DNA of 64,000 bases, taken from assembly GCF_035920345.1 (NCBI RefSeq), contig NZ_CP109149.1, positions 8,432,001 to 8,496,000 on the forward strand, written 5' to 3'. The DNA comes from Nocardia vinacea. Lineage in GTDB: Bacteria; Actinomycetota; Actinomycetes; Mycobacteriales; Mycobacteriaceae. Both the position numbers and the translations under genes were made by a program. Below, one piece after another: positions 47,636 through 56,457 of this stretch. The notes beneath the pieces were generated by a model. The model did no database searches, was not told where the DNA came from, and saw only the letters and a list, made by a program, of their open reading frames with translations. Position 1 is the stretch's first letter. Each line of letters starts with the position of its first letter.

Positions 47636-47662
47636 GGCAGTGACAACAAAGTAGTCAATGCC
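47636..47662. promoter_or_regulatory. Imperfect palindrome between SDR and tetR
   Basis: Arms GGCAGTGAC (47636-47644) and GTCAATGCC (47654-47662) are complementary at eight of nine positions, across a 9-nt spacer. The site lies in the divergent promoter region of the SDR and TetR genes. A TetR operator is the likely explanation. Confidence 0.55.
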
Positions 47663-47693
47663 AACAATGGGTATCGGATATTCTGCAGCAACC

Positions 47694-48293
47694 ATGACCT
47701 TTGTCCGCTCCCGCTCCTATCACCACGGTGACCTGCGCGCCGAGCTGCTCCAGCGCGCTGAGACCACGCTGCGCGAGGCCGGTGTGGACGGGCTTTCATT
47801 GCGTCAGCTCGCCCGCGACCTCGGGGTCAGTCATGCCGCGCCGAGCAGGCATTTCCGGGATAAGCAGGCGCTGCTCGACGCGCTCGCGCTTGTCGGTTTC
47901 GATCGGCTCGCCGCGGTCTACAGCCAGGTCGACCCGACCGGATCCCTTTCCGAACGGCTGCATGCCGTCGCGCGTGCCTATCTGAATTTCGCGATCGACA
48001 ATCCGGCGTTGCTCGCGCTGATGTTCGCGCGCAAGCACAGTCCGACCTCGGGCGCGGAGATGGCGGCGGCGGTCGGGCGCGCGTTCACCGTGCCCCTCGC
48101 CTTGATCGCCGAGGGGCAGGCGCGTGGCGAAGTCGTTGCCGGCGATCCGATGCGGGTCGGGATTGCCGCTATCGCGGCACTGCAGGGATTGGCGACGTTT
48201 GCCGGGTCCGGGTTCATCGAGGCTGAGCACGTGGACGCGGCACTGGCCGAAACGATTACCCAGCTGATCTATGGTCTGCGCCCCCGCGATTGA
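47694..48293 (+). CDS. TetR-family transcriptional regulator
   Basis: A 199-residue regulator from ATG 47694 (MTFVRSRSYHHGDLRAELL). The helix-turn-helix lies in GVDGLSLRQLARDLGVSHAAPSRHFRDKQALLDAL (split: SLRQLARDLGVSHAAPSRHF is the core). The C-terminal ligand domain resembles the TetR_C_33/WHG type. Divergent from the SDR gene and 30 nt upstream of the thioesterase-like gene, both probable targets. Confidence 0.9.
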   Translation: MTFVRSRSYHHGDLRAELLQRAETTLREAGVDGLSLRQLARDLGVSHAAPSRHFRDKQALLDALALVGFDRLAAVYSQVDPTGSLSERLHAVARAYLNFAIDNPALLALMFARKHSPTSGAEMAAAVGRAFTVPLALIAEGQARGEVVAGDPMRVGIAAIAALQGLATFAGSGFIEAEHVDAALAETITQLIYGLRPRD

Positions 48294-48323
48294 CCGGCGC
48301 GCCTACCTACTCGAGGAGAACAG

Positions 48324-49148
48324 ATGACTTCGACCATTGCCGCACGGCATGCCTTCGACAGCGCGGTCGCGCTGACATTCGACGGTGCCGGAAACTTCAG
48401 CGGTCGGACGACTCCCGAGTACGGCAATATGGTCGGCCCGTTCGGCGGCATCACCGCGGCAACCATATTGCGTGCGGTACAACAACATCCGCAATGTCTC
48501 GGTGACCCGATCTCGCTCACCGTCAACTTCGCGGGCCCGATCGCCGAGGGGCCCTTCACCATTGCGGCGCAACCGGTGCGGACCAATCGCAACACCCAGC
48601 ACTGGACGCTGTCGATGAGCCAGGACGGCATCGTGACCACCACGGCCACCGCGGTTTTCGGCACCCGCCGCGAGACCTGGACCGCTACCGAAGCCACCGC
48701 GCCCGCCGCCCCGCCGCCGGACACCGTCGAGCCGGATGCACTGCCCGAATTCATTGCCTGGGTGGACAATTACGAGATGCGCTTCATCGAGGGCGGTATC
48801 ACCCAACTCGACGGCGCTGCGGCACAACCGACTTCCACCACGACGCTCTGGGTCCGCGACCGGCCCGCGCGCCCGCTGGACTATCCGGCGCTCACCGCGC
48901 TGAGCGATGTGTTCTTCCCGCGGGTGATGCTGCGACTCGGCCGCGTCGTCCCCGCCGGAACCGTCACGCTGACCGTGTATTTCCACGCCGATACCGACCG
49001 CCTCGCCGCCCAAGCCGATCGCCCGCTGCTGGCCACCGCGCGCTCCCAGCATTTCGGCAAGGGGTTCTTCGATCAGTCGGCCGAACTCTGGGCGCACGAC
49101 GGTGGGTTGCTCGCGACGAGCCATCAGCTGGTGTACTTCAAGGCCTGA
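48324..49148 (+). CDS. Acyl-CoA thioesterase-like protein (TesB-type double hotdog)
   Basis: A 274-residue protein with two hotdog halves. The N-terminal half has NMVGPFGGITAATILRAV, the thioesterase entry helix, and the second half has LSDVFFPRVMLRLG and LTVYFHADTDRLAAQADRPL. It matches the TesB-like acyl-CoA thioesterase group that hydrolyses acyl-CoA. It follows tetR by 30 nt, so it may share the transcript. The gene ends 4 nt from the convergent TDT permease gene. Confidence 0.85.
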   Translation: MTSTIAARHAFDSAVALTFDGAGNFSGRTTPEYGNMVGPFGGITAATILRAVQQHPQCLGDPISLTVNFAGPIAEGPFTIAAQPVRTNRNTQHWTLSMSQDGIVTTTATAVFGTRRETWTATEATAPAAPPPDTVEPDALPEFIAWVDNYEMRFIEGGITQLDGAAAQPTSTTTLWVRDRPARPLDYPALTALSDVFFPRVMLRLGRVVPAGTVTLTVYFHADTDRLAAQADRPLLATARSQHFGKGFFDQSAELWAHDGGLLATSHQLVYFKA

Positions 49149-49152
49149 CCGA

Positions 49153-50301
49153 TCAGGCCGGTCGGAGCAGCGGCCCGGTAAGTACACCGCGAACGGTCTT
49201 GGCTGCGACGACGGCCCAGGCGCTGACCAGTCCGACATACAGCGCGACCGCGGCGACGGCGAAGAGATCCGCGCCGGTGTGGGCGCAGAGCACGGTGCTG
49301 CCGGTAATACAGGTGCCCAGCGGGAAGGTGAAGCCCCACCAGGTCAGGTTGAACCGCAATTCGCCTGCGCGAGCGGTCTTTACGGTGACGGTGGTGGCCA
49401 GCGCCACCCACAGCATCGCGAATCCCCAGGTGCAGACGCCGAAGATGACCGAGAAGACGGTCAGCCCCTTGGCATAGAGGTCGGGCAGTGCCGAGGGACC
49501 GGCATTGGCGAGCAGGCCCGCGGCCGTGACGGATTGGCCGAGCGGGCCGAGCACGAGCCAGAGGGTGGGCACCATGCCCGACTGCGGGATGCCGCGGTGT
49601 ACCAGGCGTGACCAGATCATCGTGGTGATGACCAGCGCGGCGATCAGGCTCAGGCCGAACATGGCCAGGCACAGCAGGATCATGGTGAGCCGCAATTGGC
49701 CTTCGGGCAGATATGGGACCAGCAGTGCGCCCAATGCGGCCGACACCATCGGCGGCACCACGGGCATCAGCCAGCCACCGAAGGCGGCATCGGGCTCGAT
49801 GTGGTGGTAGGTGAACATCCGGTAGGGAATGGCGACGGCGGTAAGCAAGCCGAGCGCGGTGCCGAGTGACCACAACACCCAATCGATGGTGAGTGCGGCA
49901 TCGAGACCGATCACCTCGCGGCCGAGCAGCAGGGTGCCCCCGCCGACGGTCACCAGTGCCATCGGCGGTGCGCCGTAGAAATGCGCCATGACCGGGTGAT
50001 CCTTGTGGCTGCGGGCCTGCTCCGGATAACGCACCCAGTGCACGACCCAGGCGGCACTCAAAGTCACCAGCAGCAGTGCGGCCAGCGCCCAGACGACCGT
50101 CGCCGCGCCGCGCAGACCAGGAAACTGCAGCGGCAGCGTGGCGGCGGCATTGGCGACAATGCCGGTACCCATTACGGCGGCGAACCAGTTGGGTCCGAGG
50201 TACCGCAGCGAGCGGGAAGCGACGCGTTGGGTCGCCTCGTGTTCGAGCTCGCCGAGCAGATGCCACGGGGGTGCGGGGCGGAAGGTTGCTGTGGCGGTCA
50301 T
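49153..50301 (-). CDS. TDT-family (TehA/SLAC1-like) permease
   Basis: A 382-residue membrane protein from ATG 50301 (MTATATFRPAPPWH). About ten transmembrane helices are visible. The first block LGPNWFAAVMGTGIVANAA and the later MFTYHHIEPDAAFGGWLMPVVPPMV are characteristic of the tellurite-resistance/dicarboxylate transporter family, which includes sulfite exporters and malate carriers. Exact substrate unknown. A LysR gene is divergent, 70 nt away, with a short palindrome in between. Confidence 0.88.
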   Translation of the reverse strand: MTATATFRPAPPWHLLGELEHEATQRVASRSLRYLGPNWFAAVMGTGIVANAAATLPLQFPGLRGAATVVWALAALLLVTLSAAWVVHWVRYPEQARSHKDHPVMAHFYGAPPMALVTVGGGTLLLGREVIGLDAALTIDWVLWSLGTALGLLTAVAIPYRMFTYHHIEPDAAFGGWLMPVVPPMVSAALGALLVPYLPEGQLRLTMILLCLAMFGLSLIAALVITTMIWSRLVHRGIPQSGMVPTLWLVLGPLGQSVTAAGLLANAGPSALPDLYAKGLTVFSVIFGVCTWGFAMLWVALATTVTVKTARAGELRFNLTWWGFTFPLGTCITGSTVLCAHTGADLFAVAAVALYVGLVSAWAVVAAKTVRGVLTGPLLRPA

Positions 50302-50348
50302 AAGTCCAGGTTCGTCGGCTCCGGCGGTGTCGAGTAGCCACCGCCTTC

Positions 50349-50362
50349 CTATGGATGCATAG
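50349..50362. promoter_or_regulatory. Possible LysR-type site between TDT permease and lysR
   Basis: An inverted repeat CTATG-GATG-CATAG lies just before the LysR start, and a further CTATG follows at the start codon itself (about 50370-50374). Position in the 70-nt divergent gap suits a LysR autoregulatory site. The match is short, so chance is possible. Confidence 0.35.
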
Positions 50363-50371
50363 ACTCGTTCT

Positions 50372-51280
50372 ATGCCTCTGTCGCCGCGTGTCCCCGATCT
50401 GGCCGCGCTCGACCTGCTGCTTTCGGTCATCGAACTCGGCAGTCTCGGACGCGCTGCGCAGGCGCACGGCATCAGCCAGCCCTCGGCGTCCTCCCGCATC
50501 AGCTATCTGGAGAAGTTGGTCGGCATGCCGGTGCTGGAGCGCACCACCCTCGGTTCCCGGCCCACGACTGCCGGGGCATTGATCGCCGAATGGGCGCGTG
50601 GGGTCGTCGATGCAGCGGAGCAATTGGATGTGGGCATCGACACCTTGCGCGCCGAGCGTGATTCGCACCTGCGGGTGGCGGCAAGTCAAACCATTGCCGA
50701 ATACCTGTTCCCGGGCTGGCTCATGTCCCTGCGCACCACCGCACCCGATACCGCGATCGCGCTACAGTCCGGCAATTCCGTAGATGTCGCGCAGGCGGTG
50801 CTCGACGGCAAGGATGCCATCGGCTTCATCGAGAGCCCACGTAATTTCCGTGGGCTGGAGAGTCATATCGTGGCCCGCGATCAGCTGGTCGTCGTGGTCG
50901 CCCCGCAGCACCGCTGGGCCAGGCAGGGCTCGGTCGACCTGGCCGAACTCGCTCGAACCGCGCTGATCCAACGCGAACCCGGATCGGGTACCAGGACCTG
51001 GTTCGAAAATGCTGTCGCGCGGGCCACTCCGGGTTGGGAACCCACGGTCGCGCTGGAACTGTCCTCCACCACCGCGATCAAAACCGCGGTCGCCTCCGGC
51101 GTCGGTCCCGCCGTCCTCAGCTCCCTGGCCGTAGCCGCCGAAATCGCCGCGGGCACTCTCGTTTCCCCGACCGTCACCGGCCTGGATCTGACCCGAACGC
51201 TGCGCGCGGTCTGGCCGGCGGGCCATCGCCTCACCGGCCCCGCCCGCGACCTCTACACCATCGCCCGCCGCACTTCCTAG
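50372..51280 (+). CDS. LysR-family transcriptional regulator
   Basis: A 302-residue regulator from ATG 50372. The N-terminal helix-turn-helix reads LGSLGRAAQAHGISQPSASSR, followed by the substrate-binding domain (HLRVAASQTIAEYLFPGWL onward) with LVVVVAPQHRWA. Divergent from the TDT permease, the expected target. Related regulators (CysB/Cbl-like or small-anion sensors) control sulfite exporters, but no effector can be assigned. Its stop overlaps the end of the convergent phoU-like gene by four bases. Confidence 0.9.
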   Translation: MPLSPRVPDLAALDLLLSVIELGSLGRAAQAHGISQPSASSRISYLEKLVGMPVLERTTLGSRPTTAGALIAEWARGVVDAAEQLDVGIDTLRAERDSHLRVAASQTIAEYLFPGWLMSLRTTAPDTAIALQSGNSVDVAQAVLDGKDAIGFIESPRNFRGLESHIVARDQLVVVVAPQHRWARQGSVDLAELARTALIQREPGSGTRTWFENAVARATPGWEPTVALELSSTTAIKTAVASGVGPAVLSSLAVAAEIAAGTLVSPTVTGLDLTRTLRAVWPAGHRLTGPARDLYTIARRTS

Positions 51281-51936
51281 CCGGCGTCGGAGATCTGGGC
51301 CGTCGGCGGAATTCCGGTGTCCAGGAAGCGGATCAGGCGATCGATGCGGGTGGTGTGGTCGATACAGCGTTCGAGGCTATTGCCCACCAGCGCGATATCG
51401 ATGGCGGTCTCGGTGGCGGTTCGCTCGATCAGGGCCGAGTGGAGTTGTCGCTGGAGTTGATCCATTGCGGGGGTCCCGGATTCGGGGGTGACAGGTTGGC
51501 GGCCGGTGGCAACCGATTCGCCCGCGAGGGCGGTGTGGTGCGCGGCCAGCCGACCCATGGCGGTGAGGATATCCATAAGGGGTTGGGGTGCAACGGGTTC
51601 CGGATGGTACTTGTAGACCTGATCGGCGACGCGGCTGATCAGCGAGCCGATCCGGGACAGTTCACCGGCGATCTGGATGGCGGTGACCACATGCCGCAGG
51701 TCGCGCGCGACCGGAGCTTGCAATGCGAGCAGCACCACGGTCCTGGCCTCGCAAGCGGAGTACATCTTCTGTAGCTGCTCGTCGATCGCGAAGGCCTCAT
51801 AGGTGGCGGCGAGATCGGCGTCGCCGAGCGCGGCAGTGGCACGCTCGGCGGCATCGTGGGCGAGCCGACACATGAGCGTCAAATCATTGGTCAACGCGAT
51901 GAGCTCGCGAGTGAACTGGGTCCGCACTCCGCACAT
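51277..51936 (-). CDS. PhoU-like phosphate regulator
   Basis: A 219-residue all-helical protein with two PhoU three-helix bundles. The typical N-terminal FTRELIALTNDLTLMCRLA and ARDLRHVVTAIQIAGELSRIG (with the family's E/D-x-x-R-I-G/A metal site) and the second-half TAIDIALVGNSLERCIDHTT are evident. PhoU proteins tune phosphate uptake and PhoR signalling. No pst transporter genes are nearby, so this is an orphan copy. ATG 51936 or GTG 51927 is the start. Confidence 0.88.
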   Translation of the reverse strand: MCGVRTQFTRELIALTNDLTLMCRLAHDAAERATAALGDADLAATYEAFAIDEQLQKMYSACEARTVVLLALQAPVARDLRHVVTAIQIAGELSRIGSLISRVADQVYKYHPEPVAPQPLMDILTAMGRLAAHHTALAGESVATGRQPVTPESGTPAMDQLQRQLHSALIERTATETAIDIALVGNSLERCIDHTTRIDRLIRFLDTGIPPTAQISDAG

Positions 51937-52029
51937 TGTCGCTTATCGCCGCGCTATCCAATACACGAATCTCGAGTCGATCGTCGTAATGTCCGGAATA
52001 CGTGGGTGTTCGGCTGGCAGGATTGTGAG

Positions 52030-52833
52030 GTGAAGCGCGATGTCTCGGCCCATCTCGATATCGGTATCGCCGCGCCGACCACCCTCGAATTCCAACTCGC
52101 CGTCGCCAGGCTGCCCGGGCTCGAGATCGATGAGTCGCTGGTATTCGAACAGGACGGCCGCACGATCCGGCCGCAGGAGATTCCCGGGCCGCACGGCACC
52201 CGCATCCACAAATTCGCCACCGGCACCGGCAATCTGCGGGTGCACTACACCGCGACCGTTGTGGGCACGGCGACCCTCGAACCGGCATCCGACTACGACA
52301 TCGCGGTCTACCTGCGCCCGAGCCGTTTCGCCGAGAGCGACAAGATGTTCGGCTTCGCCGCAACCGAATTCGACGGCGATGCCGCACCCGCGGAACTCGC
52401 CGCCGAGGTGACCGCGTGGGTGCGCCGCCGCCTGCGCTACGTCGCGGGCAGCAGCGACCCGATCGACGGCGCGGTGGAGACATTGCTATCCGGGGCGGGT
52501 GTGTGCCGCGATTTCAGCCACCTCGTGGTGGCACTGCTGCGCGCGGTCAAGGTGCCTGCGCGACTGGCCGCCGTATACGCGCCCGGTCTGTATCCGATGG
52601 ACTTCCACGCGATCGCCGAGGCCTATATCGACGGGGTGTGGCGCGCATTCGACGCCACCGGCCTCGCTCCGCGATCCTCGCTGGTCCGAATCGCCACGGG
52701 CAGAGACGCTTCCGATATCGCGTTCATGGACAACCACGGCGGCGAGGTCTTCGTGAACAGTATGTGGGTCAGTGCGATCATCGACGGCTTCCTGCCGTTC
52801 GACAATGGCGTCGACCCGGTCTCGATCGTCTGA
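52030..52833 (+). CDS. Transglutaminase-like cysteine protease family protein
   Basis: A 267-residue protein from GTG 52030. The C-terminal half has the transglutaminase/papain-like triad Cys159 (GAGVCRDFSHL), His193 (DFHAIAEAYI) and Asp208 (WRAFDAT). The N-terminal half is a beta-rich domain with FEQDGRTIRPQEIPGPHGTR typical of this actinobacterial group. Possible roles are protein cross-linking or proteolysis, often linked to ubiquitin-like or DUF403/ATP-grasp clusters, but none of those is seen here. A perfect hairpin overlaps its stop. Confidence 0.87.
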   Translation: MKRDVSAHLDIGIAAPTTLEFQLAVARLPGLEIDESLVFEQDGRTIRPQEIPGPHGTRIHKFATGTGNLRVHYTATVVGTATLEPASDYDIAVYLRPSRFAESDKMFGFAATEFDGDAAPAELAAEVTAWVRRRLRYVAGSSDPIDGAVETLLSGAGVCRDFSHLVVALLRAVKVPARLAAVYAPGLYPMDFHAIAEAYIDGVWRAFDATGLAPRSSLVRIATGRDASDIAFMDNHGGEVFVNSMWVSAIIDGFLPFDNGVDPVSIV

Positions 52834-52844
52834 TCGAGACCGGG
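52815..52844 (+). terminator. Hairpin terminator at the transglutaminase stop
   Basis: A perfect 13-bp stem (CCCGGTCTCGATC, 52815-52827, with GATCGAGACCGGG, 52832-52844) has a GTCT loop and includes the TGA stop at 52831-52833. There is no U-run, but its strength and position suggest termination. Confidence 0.7.
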
Positions 52845-53010
52845 CCACTCATCAGGAGATGTTCTTGCCGTCGTTGTAGAAGTCGCCACCGCGATGCGTG
52901 CTCCTCACATGAAATCTGCGGCATTCATGAGAATTCGTCCAACTGTCCACCCCACGCCGTCGTGACCCGACACGACGCCAAATGCGATCGGCCGGTGCTA
53001 GCGTCGGGAC

Positions 53011-53403
53011 ATGGCGAACTTGCGTGATGTTCAGCACCGAGTCGTGACGGCCTTGCAGCGGCGGGTGGGGAATCCGATTCTGCGCAGATTGCCGACCCAG
53101 CAGTTGCTGGAGACCGTCGGGCGCATGAGTGGGCAGCCGCGGATTACGCCGATCGGGGGTCGACTGGTCGGCAAGGAGTTCTGGCTCGTCTCCGAATTCG
53201 GTGACAAGTCGCAGTACATTCGAAATATCAAGGCCGACAATCGGGTTCGGTTGCGGCTGCGTGGGCATTGGCGCACCGGTACCGCACATCTACTGCCGGA
53301 TGATGATCCGCGCGCTCGGTTGCAATCCTTGCCCAAGGCCAACAGTGCGGGTGTTCGGTTGCTCGGCACCGACTTGCTGACCGTCCGAATCGATCTCGAC
53401 TGA
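53011..53403 (+). CDS. Nitroreductase/deazaflavin (F420)-dependent family protein
   Basis: A 130-residue protein from ATG 53011. It resembles the DDN-type F420-dependent nitroreductase/quinone reductase family: ITPIGGRLVGKEFWLVSEFG (the glycan/GR...FWLV block), YIRNIKADNRVRLRLRG and the final RLLGTDLLTVRIDL. The family uses reduced F420 for quinone or drug reduction and lies at the membrane. F420 binding is inferred from the family. Lone gene between the transglutaminase and the ChaA-like gene. Confidence 0.82.
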   Translation: MANLRDVQHRVVTALQRRVGNPILRRLPTQQLLETVGRMSGQPRITPIGGRLVGKEFWLVSEFGDKSQYIRNIKADNRVRLRLRGHWRTGTAHLLPDDDPRARLQSLPKANSAGVRLLGTDLLTVRIDLD

Positions 53404-53457
53404 CGCACCGCATGCGCCCGATCACACGCGATCGAGTGCGAATATTTTGCTGACACG

Positions 53458-54549
53458 ATGGAAGTTATGCTCCGTGCGCTGACTTCCCGCTGGACCGTAT
53501 TCATCCCGCTCCTAGCCGCGATCACCCTGGCCGCCACCTGGGGACGATCGCTACCTGGAATCGGCGTGGTCGTGGTGGTCGCCGCGCTGGTCGGTGCGGT
53601 GCTGGCGGCGGTGCAGCATGCCGAGGTCATCGCGCATCGGGTCGGTGAGCCGTTCGGGTCCCTGGTACTCGCGGTTGCGGTGACGGTCATCGAGGTCGGG
53701 CTCATCGTCACGATGATGGTGACCAGTGGGGAGAAGTCCGCGGCACTGGCCCGCGACACCGTTTTCGCGGCGGTCATGATCACCTGCAACGGCATTTTCG
53801 GTCTGGCACTGCTGGTCGGTGCGGTGCGCAGGCGGGTTGCGGTATTCAATGCCGAGGGCACCGGCGCGGCGCTCGGCACGGTTGCGACCCTGTCCACCCT
53901 CAGTCTGGTCCTGCCGACCTTCACCACCAGTAAGCCTGGGCCGGAATTTTCCCCAGCGCAGTTGGCCTTCGCCGCGGCGGCCTCGCTGCTGCTGTACGCC
54001 CTGTTCGTAATGGTGCAGACGGTGCGGCATCGCGATGACTTTCTGCCCGTCGAGGAGTCCGATCGCGCCCATGAGCGTGGCGAGCGGCCCACGGTGCGCG
54101 CGACGCTGCTCAGCCTGGCCATGTTGATGGTCGCCTTGGTCGCGGTCGTCGGTCTGGCCAAGGTGGTATCGCCGTCGATCGAATCGGCCGTCGCGTCGGC
54201 GGGCCTGCCGCAGTCCGCGGTCGGCGTGGTCATCGCACTGCTCGTCCTACTGCCGGAAACTCTCGCGGCTGTGCGTGCCGCTCGCCGCGATCAGGTGCAG
54301 ATCAGCCTCAATCTCGCGCTCGGCTCGGCCATGGCGAGCATCGGCCTGACTATTCCGGCGATCGCCGTAGCAACCATCTGGCTAGACGGTCCGCTGGTCC
54401 TTGGGCTCGGCGCGACGCAGATGGTGCTGCTCGCTTTGACGGTCGTCGTCGGCGTGCTGACGGTGGTGCCGGGTCGCGCGACGCTGCTGCAGGGCGGTGT
54501 ACATGTGGCTCTGTTCTCGGCTTTTGTGTTCCTCGCCGCTAGTCCGTAG
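53458..54549 (+). CDS. chaA: ChaA-like Ca2+/H+ (Na+/H+) antiporter
   Basis: A 363-residue membrane protein with about 11 helices. The CaCA family alpha-repeats are visible as HRVGEPFGSLVLAVAVTVIEVG (first) and ISLNLALGSAMASIGLTIP (second), containing the conserved acidic/Ser motifs; Glu residues in GEPFGS and VIEVG are likely ion ligands. A central hydrophilic loop (HRDDFLPVEESDRAHERGE) splits the two halves. ChaA-type proteins expel cations in exchange for protons. Start ATG 53458 is preceded by a weak ribosome-binding site. Single gene upstream of the mce operon. Confidence 0.9.
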   Translation: MEVMLRALTSRWTVFIPLLAAITLAATWGRSLPGIGVVVVVAALVGAVLAAVQHAEVIAHRVGEPFGSLVLAVAVTVIEVGLIVTMMVTSGEKSAALARDTVFAAVMITCNGIFGLALLVGAVRRRVAVFNAEGTGAALGTVATLSTLSLVLPTFTTSKPGPEFSPAQLAFAAAASLLLYALFVMVQTVRHRDDFLPVEESDRAHERGERPTVRATLLSLAMLMVALVAVVGLAKVVSPSIESAVASAGLPQSAVGVVIALLVLLPETLAAVRAARRDQVQISLNLALGSAMASIGLTIPAIAVATIWLDGPLVLGLGATQMVLLALTVVVGVLTVVPGRATLLQGGVHVALFSAFVFLAASP

Positions 54550-54748
54550 CCGGTGTGACCGGATCCATGAATCACCGCGCTGAGCGGGGCGAACGGCGAT
54601 TAAGTGGCGAGCATCACAGCTAGCCGATTTTGTTGTGACTCGCCGTAACGATTAGCTTGCTGGATGTTGGCATCGACGCCGAATCCGGAGAGTGCGGCAT
54701 GAAATTCGACACAGCCCGTGCCGCAGGCGCGACACCGGGATATGGACT

Positions 54749-55588
54749 ATGACGCCGGACCTGCATATCCGCGAATCCGCGAGTTCGGTTGTCCGGAAGA
54801 ACTTTTCGGATACGATCGTCTCGTCGCTGCGCACCTTCGGTCGGGCGGTCGGCGTCGCGCAGGAGTCGGTCTTCGGCGCGGTCGGCGATATCGCTCGCAG
54901 CCAGTTCCAATGGCGCGAGGCGGTACTCCAGGCTTGGCGGTTGATTACTGTCACGACCATCCCCGCGATCTTGATGGCGATCCCGTTCGGTGTGATCGTC
55001 TCCATCCAGGTCGGCAATCTCATTCACACCCTCGGCGCCGACTCACTGCTCGGCGCGACCGGTGGACTCGGCGTCATCAAGCAGGGCGCACCGATGGCGA
55101 CCGGCTTCCTGCTCGGTGGCGCCGGCGCGGCGGCCTTTGCGGCGGATCTGGGCGCACGCACCATTCGCGAAGAGATCGACGCGCTGAACACCATGGGCAT
55201 CAGTCCCATACACCGCCTGGTGATCCCGCGGATGGCGGCGATGCTGGTGGTCGCGCCGCTGCTGAATATCCTGATCATCTTCGTCGGCATCATGGCCGGG
55301 TATGCGGTCGCCATCGGCGGCCAAGGCGTCACGCCGGGCAGCTACTGGGCCACCTTCGGCTCGTTCACCACCACCGCGGATGTGTGGGTCTCGCTGGTGA
55401 AGGCGCTGATATTCGGCTTTCTCGTGGTGATCATCGCGTGCCAGCGCGGGCTCGAGGCCAAGGGCGGACCGCGCGGTGTCGCCGATGCGGTGAACGCCGC
55501 CGTGGTGCTCTCGGTCGTCTCGATCACCGTGGTGAATCTGGTGCTCACGCAGGTCACCGCCATGTTCCTGCCGACGAGGTTGGCGTGA
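54749..55588 (+). CDS. yrbEA: YrbEA: MlaE-type permease of the Mce system
   Basis: A 279-residue permease (MlaE/PF02405) from ATG 54749. It has about five transmembrane helices with the MlaE core, including EEIDALNTMGISPIHRLVIPR (coupling helix) and the N-terminal ARSQFQWREAVLQAW. With YrbEB it forms the membrane pore of the Mce lipid transporter; energy comes from an MceG ATPase encoded elsewhere. It is the first gene of the operon; the start of yrbEB overlaps its stop (TGATG). No fatty-acyl-CoA ligase precedes it, unlike mce1. Confidence 0.93.
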   Translation: MTPDLHIRESASSVVRKNFSDTIVSSLRTFGRAVGVAQESVFGAVGDIARSQFQWREAVLQAWRLITVTTIPAILMAIPFGVIVSIQVGNLIHTLGADSLLGATGGLGVIKQGAPMATGFLLGGAGAAAFAADLGARTIREEIDALNTMGISPIHRLVIPRMAAMLVVAPLLNILIIFVGIMAGYAVAIGGQGVTPGSYWATFGSFTTTADVWVSLVKALIFGFLVVIIACQRGLEAKGGPRGVADAVNAAVVLSVVSITVVNLVLTQVTAMFLPTRLA

Positions 55589-56454
55589 TGGCGATTTCGT
55601 CCTACGCACCCAAGGGATTCGGCTGGGTCACGCGGTACTTCCGTCGCGGCAGTCGGGTGCTCGGCGCGGTCGACGGTTTCGGCTTCGTCGCCGTATTCGT
55701 CTGGCAGGTGCTCGCGGCGATTCCGTTGACGCTCAGGCGGTATCGCGGTGAGACCATGCGTGCCATCACCGATATGACCTGGGGCCGCGGCTCGGTCGTA
55801 GTGGGCGGCGGCACGGTGCCGATGATGATCGTGCTCGGTCTGGTGATGGGCGCCTCCGTCGCGGTCGAATCGTTCGCGACGCTGAGCATGCTCGGGATGG
55901 GGCCGGTCACCGGCATCGTCTCGGCCTACGCCACCACTCGTGAGTTGGCGCCGATCGCGGCCGCGGTCGGTTTCGCCGCGCAGGCGGGTTGCCGGATCAC
56001 CGCGGAGATCGGTTCGATGCGCATCTCCGAGGAGATCGACGCCATCGAGGCGCTCGGTCTGCGCTCGGTGCCGTTCGTGGTCACCACACGGGTGCTCGCG
56101 GGTGCATTGGCCATCGTGCCGACCTTCCTGATCGCGCTGATCCTCAGCTATGCGGCTTGCCGCGGCATCATCACGCTGGTACACGGCCAATCCGCGGGCG
56201 TCTACGACCACTACTTCTTCCAGTTCGTCGCCGGCTTCGATGTGATCGCCGCGGTGATCAAGGTCGCCATCTTCGGGACGGTGGTGATCCTGGTGCACAG
56301 CTATTACGGATTCTTCGCCACGGGCGGGCCCGAGGGCGTCGGTATCGCGTCGGGTCGCGCGGTACGCACGAGTTTCGTGGCCATTATCGCGATCGACATG
56401 GTGCTCAGCATTGTGCTGTGGGGCTTCAACGCGGCGATCAGTTTTACGGGGTAG
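55588..56454 (+). CDS. yrbEB: YrbEB: second MlaE-type permease of the Mce system
   Basis: A 288-residue MlaE-family permease from ATG 55588. The motifs MILGLVMGASVAVE-like hydrophobic helix, EISEEIDAIEALGLRSVPF (coupling helix) and GRAVRTSFVAIIAIDMVLS support the assignment. It pairs with YrbEA as the heterodimeric permease. mceA begins 3 nt after its stop. Confidence 0.93.
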   Translation: MAISSYAPKGFGWVTRYFRRGSRVLGAVDGFGFVAVFVWQVLAAIPLTLRRYRGETMRAITDMTWGRGSVVVGGGTVPMMIVLGLVMGASVAVESFATLSMLGMGPVTGIVSAYATTRELAPIAAAVGFAAQAGCRITAEIGSMRISEEIDAIEALGLRSVPFVVTTRVLAGALAIVPTFLIALILSYAACRGIITLVHGQSAGVYDHYFFQFVAGFDVIAAVIKVAIFGTVVILVHSYYGFFATGGPEGVGIASGRAVRTSFVAIIAIDMVLSIVLWGFNAAISFTG

Positions 56455-56457
56455 CGG

